Positions 22,684 to 34,400 of a DNA stretch of 64,000 nucleotides are shown piece after piece. The position numbers and the translations under genes were made by a program. The DNA lies in assembly GCA_037903475.1 (NCBI GenBank), contig JBAJFG010000493.1:62001-126000 (forward strand), written 5' to 3'. Under the pieces are notes generated by a model. That model ran no database searches, was not told the DNA's origin, and saw nothing but the letters and a program-made list of their open reading frames with translations. The DNA comes from Ancylostoma caninum. Its lineage: Eukaryota; Nematoda; Chromadorea; Rhabditida; Ancylostomatidae. Position 1 is the first letter of the stretch, and each line of letters begins with the position of its first letter.

Positions 22684-23367
22684 CTAGCGTTTTGCAGTGT
22701 TGCAGTTATTGTCTAACCCTTCTTCTCTTTCTGCACAAATTTCTCCTAGAGGTCGTTTTCTAATTGTCACATTTTTATCAGAAAAAGGGATGTGGGGACG
22801 TATGTGCTTTTGCAATGGTGTGAGAAACTTGATATCAAGCGGAATGGTTTTGTTATTTGTGAGATCGAAAATGCCATCCTTAATGATCCTATAGCTTCCA
22901 TCGGTCGATTCTTTCAAGTGCTTCCTCTGTTGGCGCAATGCAAATGCAACTCTGCCTTCCTCGGTAGTCAAAGATGGGCGAACATAAACGTTATTGAACT
23001 CAGCCGAGCCGATAATTATTGAACTTAGCCGAGCACGCAGATCACGTGAATTACGCAGCACGATTTTCTGGAAAATTGTGGCAGAAAATACAATTTTCAA
23101 AAGACGCGGCACACCCTGCTTCATCGCTCCAAGCCGGTAGGCGAACGCTGGTTGGCAGGAGATATCAAGCTCATACAAAAGATCCCAAATATTCCTCCAC
23201 TCAATGGTTGAGATCTCCTGCCCACGCGGTCCAGGTTCAGGTTCCGGCAAGCCGGCAACAACGATGTCTTGTTCCATCTGTGCTGCTGAGTGTTCACTGC
23301 CACTGCTCATGCTGAGACGTTTGCCCATTGAATGTGATTGAGGTCTCTTTGGTCTATTAACGTGCAC
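22684..23367 (-). pseudogene. LINE ORF1 protein, RRM-like
   Basis: A 227-codon open frame. Near residue 35 it has IVVAGLPEPE, typical of the first strand of the RRM-like domain in LINE ORF1 proteins. It continues ELDISCQPAFAYRLG, PRLLKIVFSATIFQKIVLR and FNNVYVRPSLTTEEGRVAFA, the usual order in CR1-type ORF1. ORF1 proteins bind the element's RNA and form the ribonucleoprotein used for target-primed reverse transcription. The frame itself is intact from an initial Met to the stop, but the partner ORF2 downstream is broken, so I list it as part of a dead element. Its C-terminal end (about residues 185-227) is basic and rich in Arg/Lys. Confidence 0.75.
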
Positions 23368-24339
23368 GCAATGCGAGATCCTTGGTCAACGAAAAGCCAT
23401 TTCAATAACAAGAAGCTTTGTTATTGAAATGACTTTTCGCGTTCTAGCTTCAAAAAGTCAATAAATTAGTAGTTCCAAAGAGAAGACAATAAGCGATTTG
23501 TAGCGAGAAAAAGTTGCTCTGCAACATACACGTGGTGCAGTTTTCTTTTTGACTCATTGCCAAAAATTATTCATTGTGTGGAAAAATTGCAATTCAGGAA
23601 GCTGCACGCTATCTTCACGCATGATTTTAGCCCAAGAATCGGAACAGTTTTCTTTTTGCGGAATGGTAACACGTGCTTTTATGGGCTGTTCTCAGTTCCT
23701 CTATATGAACATTTTCGGCGTAATCCTCTAAATAAGCACATGGGTGACAGAATCAATGAGCTATTTGACATACATAGCTGGAACCTACAAAATTCAATTC
23801 GTTGGAAATCACCAGTGATCGAGGTGACCTCACAACTTCACCACGGAAGATGCTAAACTGGACCATCCATATCGAAAGAATTGGGTGACTACATGGGAGG
23901 CCAGTAGCTGCTTTCATTCGCTTTAGCCTTCGCAAGGGTTACACAGACCGCCCGAAAAAAAAGGCTAGTTCTTGCGTAATGACATGTCAAGCGATTGGTG
24001 ACAAATGTTGAGATTTTCGAAAAGTTTATAATAAATCCTTCCCTTGAAGCATAAGCATCGTTAATTTTTCTTTCCTCAAATGAACAACTGCATAAGATCT
24101 GAGGAGCTTGAAGTGAAACCAGTATTATTTGAGATGAGAAAACGTTAGAGGGAAAAGTACAACATGAATCTTATGGATAGATGGATCTTACATTGTATTA
24201 CAATGTGGAACGACTGTGACACTCAGAAAGAGCTTAAGCAGATGAACTTCTCCGAATACTCACACCCAGGGGTACTCGAGAGTGCTGAACCCGTTTACCG
24301 TACTCGTCTCACATAACATTATCGATCTTATTAACTCAA
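23368..24339. other. Unassigned spacer
   Basis: No recognised gene. The overlapping frames at 23549-23856 have no motif. A short inverted repeat (TTTCAATAACAAGAAGC / GCTTTGTTATTGAAA) at about 23399-23429 may be part of the LINE's 5' flank. Confidence 0.45.
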
Positions 24340-25223
24340 CCAGTCTGGCTGTGCGGCTAACGCCGGACTTCCAGACTTCTATTGATGCTCGCTTCGCTCG
24401 CATACTGCTCATTGAAAGCAAACACAAAAGTGTAAATGGATTGATAAAATCTGCATCCTTCCACGCAGTTCTATCGCTCTCCTAAGAAACCCTTGATCCC
24501 GTAGGTGGTAGCTTTCCCCATATGAACGAAGTTATTCTCTTCCATATGAGCGAAGTTAGTGGTCGTGAAGAACTGAGTGTAACCAATTCAGTGCAAATGT
24601 TATCTTGAAATGATTTAGGCTCAACAGGTTGTTGTGGTAATTCAAGTGATAAGGGTTCACCGGTGTGTATAAACGGAAAGGAAGGAGTGGTTCATAGAGA
24701 CGCAAACGGAATGGGGAGAGAACACGGATACGAAAGGAAACAATGTACATCTAGGTGATTTAGGTAGGAGGGCCCGCCGAAACAGGATAAGCGTACCCCT
24801 CATGCAGGAATAGACCCGCCTAACGAATTCCTATTACTGCAAGACGGCGCACCCTTATCACACAGTTGGACCCGACTCCAGGCGTTTCCCCGCTTTTTGG
24901 CGCCGGCGCACCCTTATCACACCGTTGGACCCGACTCCAGGCGTTTCCCCGCTTTTGGACGCCGGCGCACCCTTATCACACAGTTGGACCCGACTCCAGG
25001 CGTTTCCCCGCTTTCGGACGCCGGCGCACCCTCCACACTGCGGTGCACTCACCCCTCTCCACTTCCCCTTCCGTTAGAGCTTCTCTTCATTCTTTGAACC
25101 TCACCACACCCGTCCCTATCATCTCGTTGACCTCGTAATCACCATCACTGACCAATCAGGGAATTTCGTTTCTGACACACACACACGTGACAGACGAAGT
25201 AAGCCCGTTATTATAAGTCATGA
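24340..25223 (-). mobile_element. Non-autonomous Helitron-like element, short copy
   Basis: Read on the minus strand it starts TCATGACTTATAATAA (25223) and ends CTGG (24343-24340). The 5' neighbour is A and the 3' neighbour is T, so the insertion is between A and T. A hairpin GTCCGGC-GTTA-GCCGCAC (one mismatch) precedes the terminal CTGG by 7 nt. The 5' TC, the 3' CTRR with a hairpin just upstream, the absence of inverted ends and the A/T target are the defining marks of Helitrons, which move as rolling circles. No replication-initiator/helicase gene is present, so it depends on another element. The interior holds about three units of the 59-bp minisatellite. The long copy is at 45104-47821. 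Confidence 0.82.
24846..25031 (-). repeat. 59-bp minisatellite, about 3 units
   Basis: Three tandem units carry CGCACCCTTATCACAC and GGCGTTTCCCCGCTTT with a 59-bp spacing. They are the same unit, in reverse orientation, as the large array at 45216-47323. Confidence 0.9.
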
Positions 25224-25288
25224 TTGATTCCTCCAATCTCCTACAGAACTTACATAAATGGATATTTGAATGCACTTATCACAAATAT

Positions 25289-25795
25289 GCTAACAAGGGA
25301 AGGATACCAAATGTCTGTGGCTTTTCAAGGTGAATCGCATATCACTAAATGGAGTCGGGGACGCTGATTCTAAATATGCTACTCTTTCGTGCCTAATAAC
25401 AAAACGAAAGAAGTTAGGAACGTTTTTATGTTTCGTGCAGGTGTCGACGCTACTTGCTGGTGCTGTGATATGTCTCTCACTCTATAAGATAATTTTCACT
25501 GAACCGTTGCCAAAATAAGATAAGTTATAGAGGTTTTTCTGAGCCGTCCTAACATCATTAAAAGTGGGCGCTCCCATTTTCCAGCAGCGGTGGGTGGTGG
25601 TGCAGTGATAAGTCTCTCGCTTCACAAGGAAGATTTCGATCCCCTCTACTGGGTTCGATCCCCTCTACTGACTCGACTTTTGCATTTTCCCAAATTCTTC
25701 ACTATTTGTTCAAAATGTCCTTCTATTACATAGTTTCAAGACACTCCAGCTAAATTTTCAACTTTATCACTTCTGACATCGTTTTGAATCGTATT
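25289..25795 (+). repeat. Dispersed repeat with tRNA-like cores, arm A of inverted pair
   Basis: From AAGGATACCAAATGTCTGTG to CATCGTTTTGAATCGTA this segment matches, in reverse complement, 26176-26545. Arm A is longer because its tRNA-like core is duplicated: a degenerate unit at about 25445-25490 and a better one at 25595-25670. No protein is encoded; the frame at 25330-25518 is incidental. Confidence 0.8.
25595..25670 (+). other. tRNA-like sequence (pseudo-tRNA or SINE core)
   Basis: An A box (TGGTGCAGTG, 25598-25607) and a B box (GGTTCGATCCC, 25652-25662) are present at tRNA spacing. A central CTTCACAA resembles an anticodon loop with CAC, as in valine tRNAs. The acceptor and anticodon stems do not pair well, and CGATCCCCTCTACTG is duplicated, so it is not a functional tRNA gene. 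Confidence 0.55.
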
Positions 25796-26175
25796 CTTGG
25801 TTTGGTTTTTAGCTGATGCCAGTTTGATCACAATCAAGCTGGAAAACTTTATGAACATGTGTGGTAAGCCTCTACAAAATGCTTGAAACAAAGAAGATGC
25901 TCAAAATGAGAGCAGCGTATGAAAAAAAAGTTCGCCACATCCAGTACAATCACAAAAACCAATTAAATCGGAGGAGAAACAGTACTGAATTGGAGTTTCA
26001 AAAGGACCCGGATGTCCGTCAAAATATCCAGCTGCATACCAAGCGTATCGAATGAAATTCTTAAAGCGAGGGGCACAAAACTGGTGATACACAAGAGATA
26101 AAATTCGAAGGATAGAGTCACGATGATGGACAGAGAAGTCCAGATCATGTGCAATGATGTAGGATGTGACTCTCT
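25796..26175. other. Spacer between inverted repeat arms
   Basis: About 380 bp separating the two arms. The plus-strand frame 25861-26055 is Lys/Arg-rich and has no recognised motif. Confidence 0.5.
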
Positions 26176-26545
26176 ATACGATTCAAAACGATGTCAGAAG
26201 CGATAAAGTTGAAAATTCAGCTGGAGTGTCTTGGAACTATGTAATATTGACATTTTGAACAAATAGTGAAGAATTTGGGAAAATGCAGAAGTCGAGTCAG
26301 TAGAGGGGATCGAACCCGGAAGGTCTTCCTTGTGAAGCGATAGACTTACCACGCACCACCAAGTAGCGTCGACACCGCCCGAGAGGCGCTCGTTTGGATG
26401 ATAAGTGCACGAAACATAAAAACGTTCATAACTTCTTTCGTTTTGTTATTAGGCACGAAAGAGCACCTTATTTAGAATCAGCGTCCCCAACTCCATTTAG
26501 TGATGTGCGATTCACCTTCAAAAGCCACAGACATTTGGTATCCTT
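26176..26545 (-). repeat. Dispersed repeat with tRNA-like core, arm B of inverted pair
   Basis: Reverse-complement counterpart of 25289-25795 with a single tRNA-like core and an extra segment of about 30 bp (CCAAACGAGCGCCTCTCGGG on the minus strand) just before it. The sequences flanking the core are highly similar in both arms. Confidence 0.8.
26297..26365 (-). other. tRNA-like sequence (pseudo-tRNA or SINE core)
   Basis: On the minus strand a B box GGTTCGATCC (26316-26307) follows a damaged A box (GGTGGTGCGTGGTAAG, lacking two bases) and CTTCACAAGG. It is the same core as at 25595-25670. Confidence 0.55.
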
Positions 26546-28417
26546 CGAGGGAAGACAATGGAATTGATGTTATCAAGCAAGTCTGCTACTATATTCACGA
26601 TCGGTACATCCAGAAAATTTCCCTTAAAATCACAACACGGAAGATCGAAAATTGGTAGAGAAATCAATGAACTTTGACGCCTTTCCAATGAAAATCGACT
26701 CACCTCATTTCGAAAGACGAGATTCACATGACACGCTGTGCACGAGAATACGCTGAAAATTCGCAGTTTCCAGAGAAACGTCGGGATAACTGCGACAAAA
26801 ACACGAAACGCGAGAAAGGAGTGGGATACAATGAGTGTAGGGTGTCACTATAGAAGTTCATTTGCCCTTATGAAGAGGCATTCACGAACCTTGAAAGAAG
26901 TCTACGACTATAAGCCCTACAAAGCATAATGTAAGCAGGAAATGGCTATGGGGCTAAGGAAATCCCGCTGCAACTCGTACACTCCGAATGGAGTTGTGAG
27001 GAAATACGAGCGCTGAGCTCCGTGTCATGGTGTTACGCACGCTCATCCACTATGAATGGAGCATCGCTCAACGACCGCACGTCTCCCGTCGTTTTCTCTT
27101 CATTTTATGGTTGACAAACAGATACATAGTAGTCAACGACACGACGTCTGCCACATTTTCGGACCGAAATGAAGACTTACGGCTGTTCGGGCGAGTCGTT
27201 TCGGCTCGACGGGGCAGCGCTGCCCAGAGGCACTTGTCAGCGACAGCTCAAACGCGAACTCGCAACAACAACGCGAAGAAAAGTAATTTTTGACGTCAAT
27301 TTTTTGGATGCTGTCCAATAATTTCCGACGAGTAAATATAAAATGCATTTAGCAGCCTATTACCAGAATGAAACGCTCCTATTTCAGCAAACAGCCTGGA
27401 GCAGTTGAATGCAGCACTTCGCAAAGGGTAGGCAGATGAATGAGTTCACAAAGGAAGAATAATGGCAAGGAGCAGAGCTCTTGCCTGTGATAAATAGCAG
27501 AAACTTTTTCGGAACTGCTCTAGAAGTGAAGATAGAGAAGATCTTGTATCTCCATACATCGTGGGAAAGCTGATGTCTTTGGCGGTGCAACTTCGACAAC
27601 ATTGTCGGAATTATCGTTTGGGTCCCACATTATTAAAACCTCACAGATTGCAGGCATCGTTCCACCTCACAATCGTTCCTGAGATATTCACATGAGCAGA
27701 GCCTCCAGCTGCTGATCAAAATGGTGGAGATGATTCCGTGAGAAACTGCCAAAAAAACCATCTTCGTACCCAGTTAGTGAGGAGCTTGTGGGCGGAGCCA
27801 AGGCGGGAGGACCACGGAGCGCACCTTCTAAGGAAATGTGTACTGCTCTTGGGAGTTCCCATCACCCATTCCTCAGCAGGGTAGGAAGAACGCTCCATGT
27901 ATGACCAGCAACCTAATACATGATACGATAACCCCATAGTTTCTCCTTCGCCCCACCCACAAGCTCCCCAAAAGTTGAGGTTCGAATAGGGATTTCCGGG
28001 ACTCTCGCACCTAATCTCCTACATTACTGTGAGAAGAAGCTCTTGCAGAATATTTGCGTGTAAAAGTCTTATAGGAAAAGAGCTCGCTAACCCTTAATAA
28101 ACAGTAAGATGAGTGTGGCAGCGCTTCTGCATGGTTGGGTAGGAACGGCTGTCACTAGGTCATTGTCCACGTTCTACGTATCTTAGCATTTATCAGTAGC
28201 AACTATACGTCTGTGACCATTCAGTAAATAAATAAATAAACGAATGTTTTCCCTTGAACATACAGTAGCCCACCACCAAGCCCTCAGGGTATGCTGACAC
28301 CTCGTCGAGCTGAATGGCTTGATATCGTCGCCAACGAGGCCTTTCCAAAACAGAGAATAATTGCGAAACTAATTGTAATGTGAAAAAGCAATCGAATGAA
28401 GATTACGTGAAAAAAAT
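26546..28417. other. Unassigned spacer
   Basis: No recognised gene. A GC-rich stretch at about 27160-27270 contains the palindrome GGGCAGCGCTGCCC. An AATA/TAAA simple repeat at about 28210-28238 could be the tail of an old LINE copy, but nothing before it is recognisable. Confidence 0.45.
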
Positions 28418-28456
28418 CGCATCAGTTACCAATCGAATCGATTGGTAACTGATGCG
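28418..28456. repeat. Perfect 39-bp palindrome
   Basis: The arms CGCATCAGTTACCAATCGA and TCGATTGGTAACTGATGCG are exact reverse complements separated by a single A. No other repeat structure surrounds it, and its function is unknown. Confidence 0.9.
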
Positions 28457-31400
28457 AGGAGACGGCGTAGAACCCGTCGGTGTGCTCAAAGGTGATGTGA
28501 GTTCAATGCAGTACAGCGATGGCCCCATTCGATAGCAGAGAATAGAACACAGCATGTTCATAGAGGCTGATTGCCTCTATCCTACTGCGAAGTTTCACTT
28601 TTCTAGGACTTCAAATTTTATTGCGATCTCGATGGGAAATCGATACGAGATCTGGTGGATTTTCCACGAGTTGCCACCTAAATTGCCGGGAAACGGGAAG
28701 ACTTCTCAGAGCCATATTCTGCTATTCAACAAGAAATTTTCTCCTCTAAAACGTATGAGAAAACTGTTTTGTAACCACTAGCAAATAACTTTCCTGTCTC
28801 TTTCCAAACCGACTTACTCGATTTTCGTCTGTTCTTGAAATTCCATTGTTCTCAATTCTTCTGAGCTTAAACGGGTGGCTAGCCTACAATCAAGATTTCA
28901 CTACATCTCCATAAGAACCCATCATACTTCCCTCCTAACTCCTGAGTTTCTTGCTTTGAGGTTTATGCCCCACGTCTGCGCTCTAGAAAATTTTGCTGCA
29001 CTTGCACTACCAGGATTCATATGAGAGGATAAGAAATTCCCCGGTTGGGGGAAGGGGGGGGGGGTGGTTTATTGGAAAGTTTTCCATCAAGCTCCCAAAA
29101 ACATATGAAAGCCTAAACCTGGAGCCGCTCCCATGCTAGGCGTCCTTCTCCAAGTATAGCCTCCCCTAACCCTCCATCCCATTTCACGCCACCACTTTCC
29201 ATCGGGCGCTCGACCCTGGGTATGAGATGAATTGGACTAAACCTTCACGAACTGTACATATCTCTAGCTGAAATATCATTTTTCCTCTTCATTTGCGGCT
29301 ATTTGAGTCAGTTTTCTACTGCTTCTTTCTTTTCCCAAAAGAGCCCTGAAATACGAGTACTTAGTAACACATTTCAGGGTCTGAGTAGTCGTCAAATTCT
29401 TGTGACCACCTCGTGCTGTGCCTTGAATACCGTTCATTTGGATAACTAAACCGAAATGGCGGTGAGAAAATAATTAATCGCCGCTCTTTAAACTGAGCTG
29501 CGAGGTACTTTACGCCTCCACTGCAGTATTGACATTTATCAGGCTACAATTTGCTCCAGCTGATGAAGTATTCTCCACAGAAAGTGTGAAGGCCGTGATG
29601 AGGCCGAAATGTCCCGCTATCTTCACTTATACCGCAAAGATCTCCTATATACAAAAGGGTACTCGTTCCTTGCGTGCAAGACGACGAAAGGTAATAAATC
29701 AAAAGGCAGAATACCTCTTTGAGCCGTTAAATTGTTATGCTTTGTTTCCTTTGTAATAAATTTCGTTGTTTTCCAGAAGGACACTGTGTTCTCACAGCCT
29801 TATACATCAAGCAGAGGTACCTTCAAAGGAAGACATCCCACATCGAATGAACAGCTCGTGTACTTCCTGTCCCCTGCTCAGAGGTGGAACGCTTACATAA
29901 TGAAATAAATCCCATGGAAGATTATGAGTATTAGATTTTGTAAAGGCAGCAAAAACGGGAATTTCTGCGTCAAAGATCATGACTACTAGAGAAGCTGAGT
30001 AGTTCCAATCACATCACGAATGTTGCGCCACCAAAGGTGCCACGGTTCACGAGTTATGAGGGTGTAGATGTATGATGTATCCATATGTCATCTGGATTTG
30101 CTGTAGCATGCGATTCAAATCCCTGCGCTAACCAAGGGTCATTCGATAAATTCTCACAGTGGATGCACGCATGTTTTCGCTCCAGAAATCTAAAAAAGTA
30201 GAAAAATTTTAGCCAGAAGCCGTGCTCTCAGATTTCACTGATGATTCAGTGGAATTTCTTCAAGCTGCCTGGTACCTTAATAAAACTCTTACGTGGTCCT
30301 GCATTAAGGCACGCTCGCAAGAATAGTTCTATGGGTGAGCTCAGAGTAAAAATTCCTCCTCGTCGTCCGCATTTTGCACTAGGGATGACCACAACCAAGG
30401 ATACAATCCTTCATGTGACCTGGACGGAGTGAAAATTCTTAGAGATTAACATTGGTAATCGCCTGAACTCAATTTTTCGTTTTTTTTTCTTAAATTTTGT
30501 CAAGCCACTCTTCTCTGAAGTGTCAAAAGGCGACTTTTCAAACCACGTTTGCCCTTTGCCTTGACCAATTTAATTGAAATATTCGTGGTCAACTTGCTTT
30601 TTGGTGGGCAACCAAGCATTGCAGCTACATCGTCGAAAACAACTTATACGTGGGTTCTGCATTTGGCGCTCCCCAACAGCTGGATGATTTCGTTTTTTTT
30701 GTGGAGTGTTAAAATATGAGCACGGCTAATATCACGAGCTGGATGGATTTTGGCAGACATGAAGAAGGAGTACCCTTAGATGTGTCCTGATATTTGCATC
30801 AGGACGCTCTAAAAGTCCCAGATGTGCGATCCTTTGTGCCTTTGTGGTCCATATTGTAGACACATAATCAAGACAGAGGGCGGTATCTCACCGGGCCGAC
30901 CGCCCTCCTGCTTTATTACTGTTTTCGTAGCTCATAGCGAGCACTTGTGGATAAAATCGCAAATAAATCTTGTTATTATCACTGAACCACCGTCTAAGGG
31001 ATCAGATCCCTCCACACTAGTAACTGGTGTGAAGGTAGGAGCCTAGAATCCTACGCGCCAGTACAAGATGATACAATATCTTACAGAGAACAGAATAGGT
31101 GCCATATTCAGACAAACTTGTAGGAGAAGCACAACAGTGAGGAATTTCGTTTAGATGGTTAGGAAAACAGAAACAACAGCGGAACGGTCTCCATTCGGAA
31201 TGCACCGTAGGTAGCGGTCGTTCTTTTGCGTTTTAAGCTTAGCTTACTAAAGAGTATTCAAAAAACTTTTCTTCGCAAACATGTTGTAGCGGCCTTAATT
31301 ATAACCATATGCCTGGTGAAAACAACGAAGGAAACTATTCAATCTACCTGGTATTCGCTTACTAATGGCTTTCAAAATATAATACTTATTGAGAGAAATA

Positions 31401-34400
31401 AGATCAATTCAGATTAGTTTTTCACCCTGGTAACCTCAAACGCATAGGAGAAAGCATGAAATTAGAAACATATGTACTAGAACACATCAAAATTGAAAAA
31501 TTCACAGTAAGAGTCGAGGTCAAAACTCACAATTTCCTCATTAATGATGTCCTTTGCATGTCTTCCCGTTTTCAAAACTTGGCCACAGTTGGAACTCGCT
31601 TACTGGCGTCCCAGAGTTAAAACATTACTTTCTTGTTTTGTATATCTGTATTTTGTACTACTTACTATGCATGCACGTATTGCCTCAAGCTCGATTTTTC
31701 TCTTCCGCGTGAATATTTGTTTATTCTTTCAAATCAATGAAAACAAATAAATAACGAAACCCTGCACAGTGTGTAATTTGGAACATCTAGCCGATCAAAA
31801 ATATTTTTCTAGGGAACCGGTACATAGATTCTTTTACTTTTTGGCGTGTATACTCTGTTTGGTCTGCTGCATCTATACACTGCACATGATCCATAGAAGC
31901 CAAGGATTAGGGGCGATCTCTAACACTTCTGCAATAGAACCTGAGAGCACAAAGTCATGTACTGCAGCTACGTCACATAAATTCGAGCCTCTATGCGTGT
32001 TTGCAAATAAATAAGTATGTAGAACGTGAGTATGTGTTTCAGTTTTGAGGTTACATACATGATGAGCATAACGTGGGCTGACGTATTAAAGTGCTGGATA
32101 TTTCTTGAGATTTCGCAATTAAGAAAATAATAATTGTAGGACTGTTTCTCATACAAATAGCCTAGCCACCCCCGGAATATTAAGCTGCATTGAAATTCTG
32201 TAACTCTTTAGAATTCCAGTGGGCTTTGTGAAGGTTTTGCTCAATAAAGGTGTTCGCTTGTAGGTTAGCTCATCGTAGCATTTCTTCAAATGCAATATTA
32301 TTTCATTTTTGAACGAGCATTTCTTCTACCAAATTTTCTATTCCTGTCAGTTCCTCAATTTCAATAGTTCTTGGTCACATTAATACTTCGAAAGTGGTGT
32401 TTCGCCTTCTCTCACTTCCTCTCATGATTTGCGCTATCGGCGCGAGGATAACAAACCGCAGTTGTTGCACAGACAGACTTCTTGATCCATGAAAGTCTTG
32501 CGTACCATTATTCGCAATGACATTTTGAAAACAGAACCACTTGCGTAATCGCAAGCTCATTTACTCCAAACATATAGAAAAGATCTGTCCTAGAAAGTAG
32601 CGGTTTCGTCCCACGTAGACGAGTTTTTTGTAGAGGGTCGCAGGTGGTCGCAAAAATAACACACATGATCGTATACAGGATGATAACTGCTAGCCATCAC
32701 ACATATCTTTAGCGGTATCTCGTGGAACTTTTTTTTTTGATTTACCCGAAAACACAAATAGGCTACGCTTAATTGCTCATTTCTCAGGCAAGCTTCGATA
32801 TCTTCTCAACGCTTGAGAACCGTGGTTACTAGGAAATATGAAGGCTTGTTACAAGATCTATTAGAAGAATTCTTAATGAGAAATTCAGACGACAACATAG
32901 ACGACAGAGGCAACTCATGAAGTACTCATCTGTTCTACGTAGGCAGTCTTGGATTGAAATGGTATCTTTTCGTTATTTAACGTGATATGATTGGTCGAGA
33001 AATACATTTTGAGCGGCTGAATTTGCGAAATAGTACACTGTGCGCTGGTTTGCTACGTGTAAACATTTTCATGCGTGAATTCTCCAGTAAGTTTTAAAGA
33101 AGAGTAATTTCGCAGAAGAAACATATCACGAAATTGAGAGGTTCGACTTAATCTGATGGCGAAAGGTGTGCGCAGGAGGTCGGGTCCATGTTGCCTTGTG
33201 TCCACTTCAGGGCACGGCGTTCCGGTATCTTCCGCTTGACAGCTTACGACCAAACAGCATCAAGTCTAATGTCTCAACACCTGGTTTCACCTCGCAATAA
33301 CTCCGGTGAATTAGATCAATTCGCGTTGCGTAGAGGAAGTACAACCGATGTAGTTAGGACCAGGAAATAAGAATCTAAGAAGTCTAGAAGTCCAAAGGAA
33401 CCCATATAATTCCAGACATCGCGCTGAATTATACCTATTTTTAATTATAGAATTTATCGGCATTACCTGAATAACTACATAGATGTTTGTATCCGATATC
33501 ACTAATAAGCGTTTGCAGAAACAATGAATTTGTAATAGAATTTCCATTGCGTTTCAGCAGCGGCATTCTTCCGAATGCTGCAAGTTGGGGGAGAGGGGTC
33601 TCTCTTTGAGATAGTAATGCATTCCAAGAATCTTGCAGCGAATTGGACGCTTTATCTCAAATAATCATAACATCTCTCCTCACGGATACAGCCTGTTCTG
33701 CGGAATTTCATATAATAGTTGAGAAGTATAATAGAACATTCTTCCACATTCTTTTGTTTTTCTTGCCAGAGGATTCCAGGTCAAAACCAAGAAATCCTAG
33801 TGTGAAAAACGAATGTTGGTGCAAGACTTTAGGAACAAACAATCTAATATTGTAAAACCAGAGAAGCAGAATGACCCCCAGGAATATCCTGAGAGTATCC
33901 TCAAATTCTTACGTTTGTCCTGAAAATCACCAAACCTCCCACGCAATCCTTGAATTTGCTACGATCCTTTGAAAACTCATTAAAAAACTTATTACTGTTA
34001 ATGAGCCGACAAAGAGCTCCTCACGAAAATTTTGAGAGGGAAATACCATACTGTTTGACATTGGAGTGTTAGTTATGTATGTAGTTTGTCACGGAATTCG
34101 TCCCATCCTAATGCCCCGAAGGGTATGGTGGGATGAAACTCTCAGAACCTATGAAGTGCTCAAAATGAAGGCTCAGGCCAGAAATCACAGCGAATGCCAG
34201 CTGGCTCCTATTACAAGGCTCGGTCTCCACCTCATCTCGCTGCTGTCGGTTATGGTCTTAGGAATGAATGCAGGTCCACGTTCCCAACGTTATTACCAAT
34301 GAAATTAGTACTGGTATTGTAGTTCCAGGCTAAGTCATCACGTTTTGTGATCTGTCTTTTTTCATAGGTTCCCGCTTTTTTCGAGCTTGCTCGCGACCAT

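Larger units (their letters stand above)
20833..23367 (-). mobile_element. Non-LTR retrotransposon (CR1-like LINE) 5' half, interrupted
   Basis: Read on the minus strand, the segment contains ORF1 (23367-22684) followed by the start of ORF2 with an apurinic-type endonuclease. The endonuclease is split by a mariner copy at 21714-22438 and continues to about 20830. The order ORF1 then endonuclease is the normal CR1/jockey layout. Recognisable coding fades out beyond about 20830 and no catalytic reverse transcriptase block is visible there, so the 3' part is lost or too decayed. Two other LINE fragments in the window (13151-13904, 62690-63052) carry the missing domains and could belong to the same family. 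Confidence 0.8.

Noticed and set aside
25595..25670. Valine tRNA gene
   Set aside because: The anticodon-loop resemblance is not backed by stem pairing, and the B-box region is internally duplicated.
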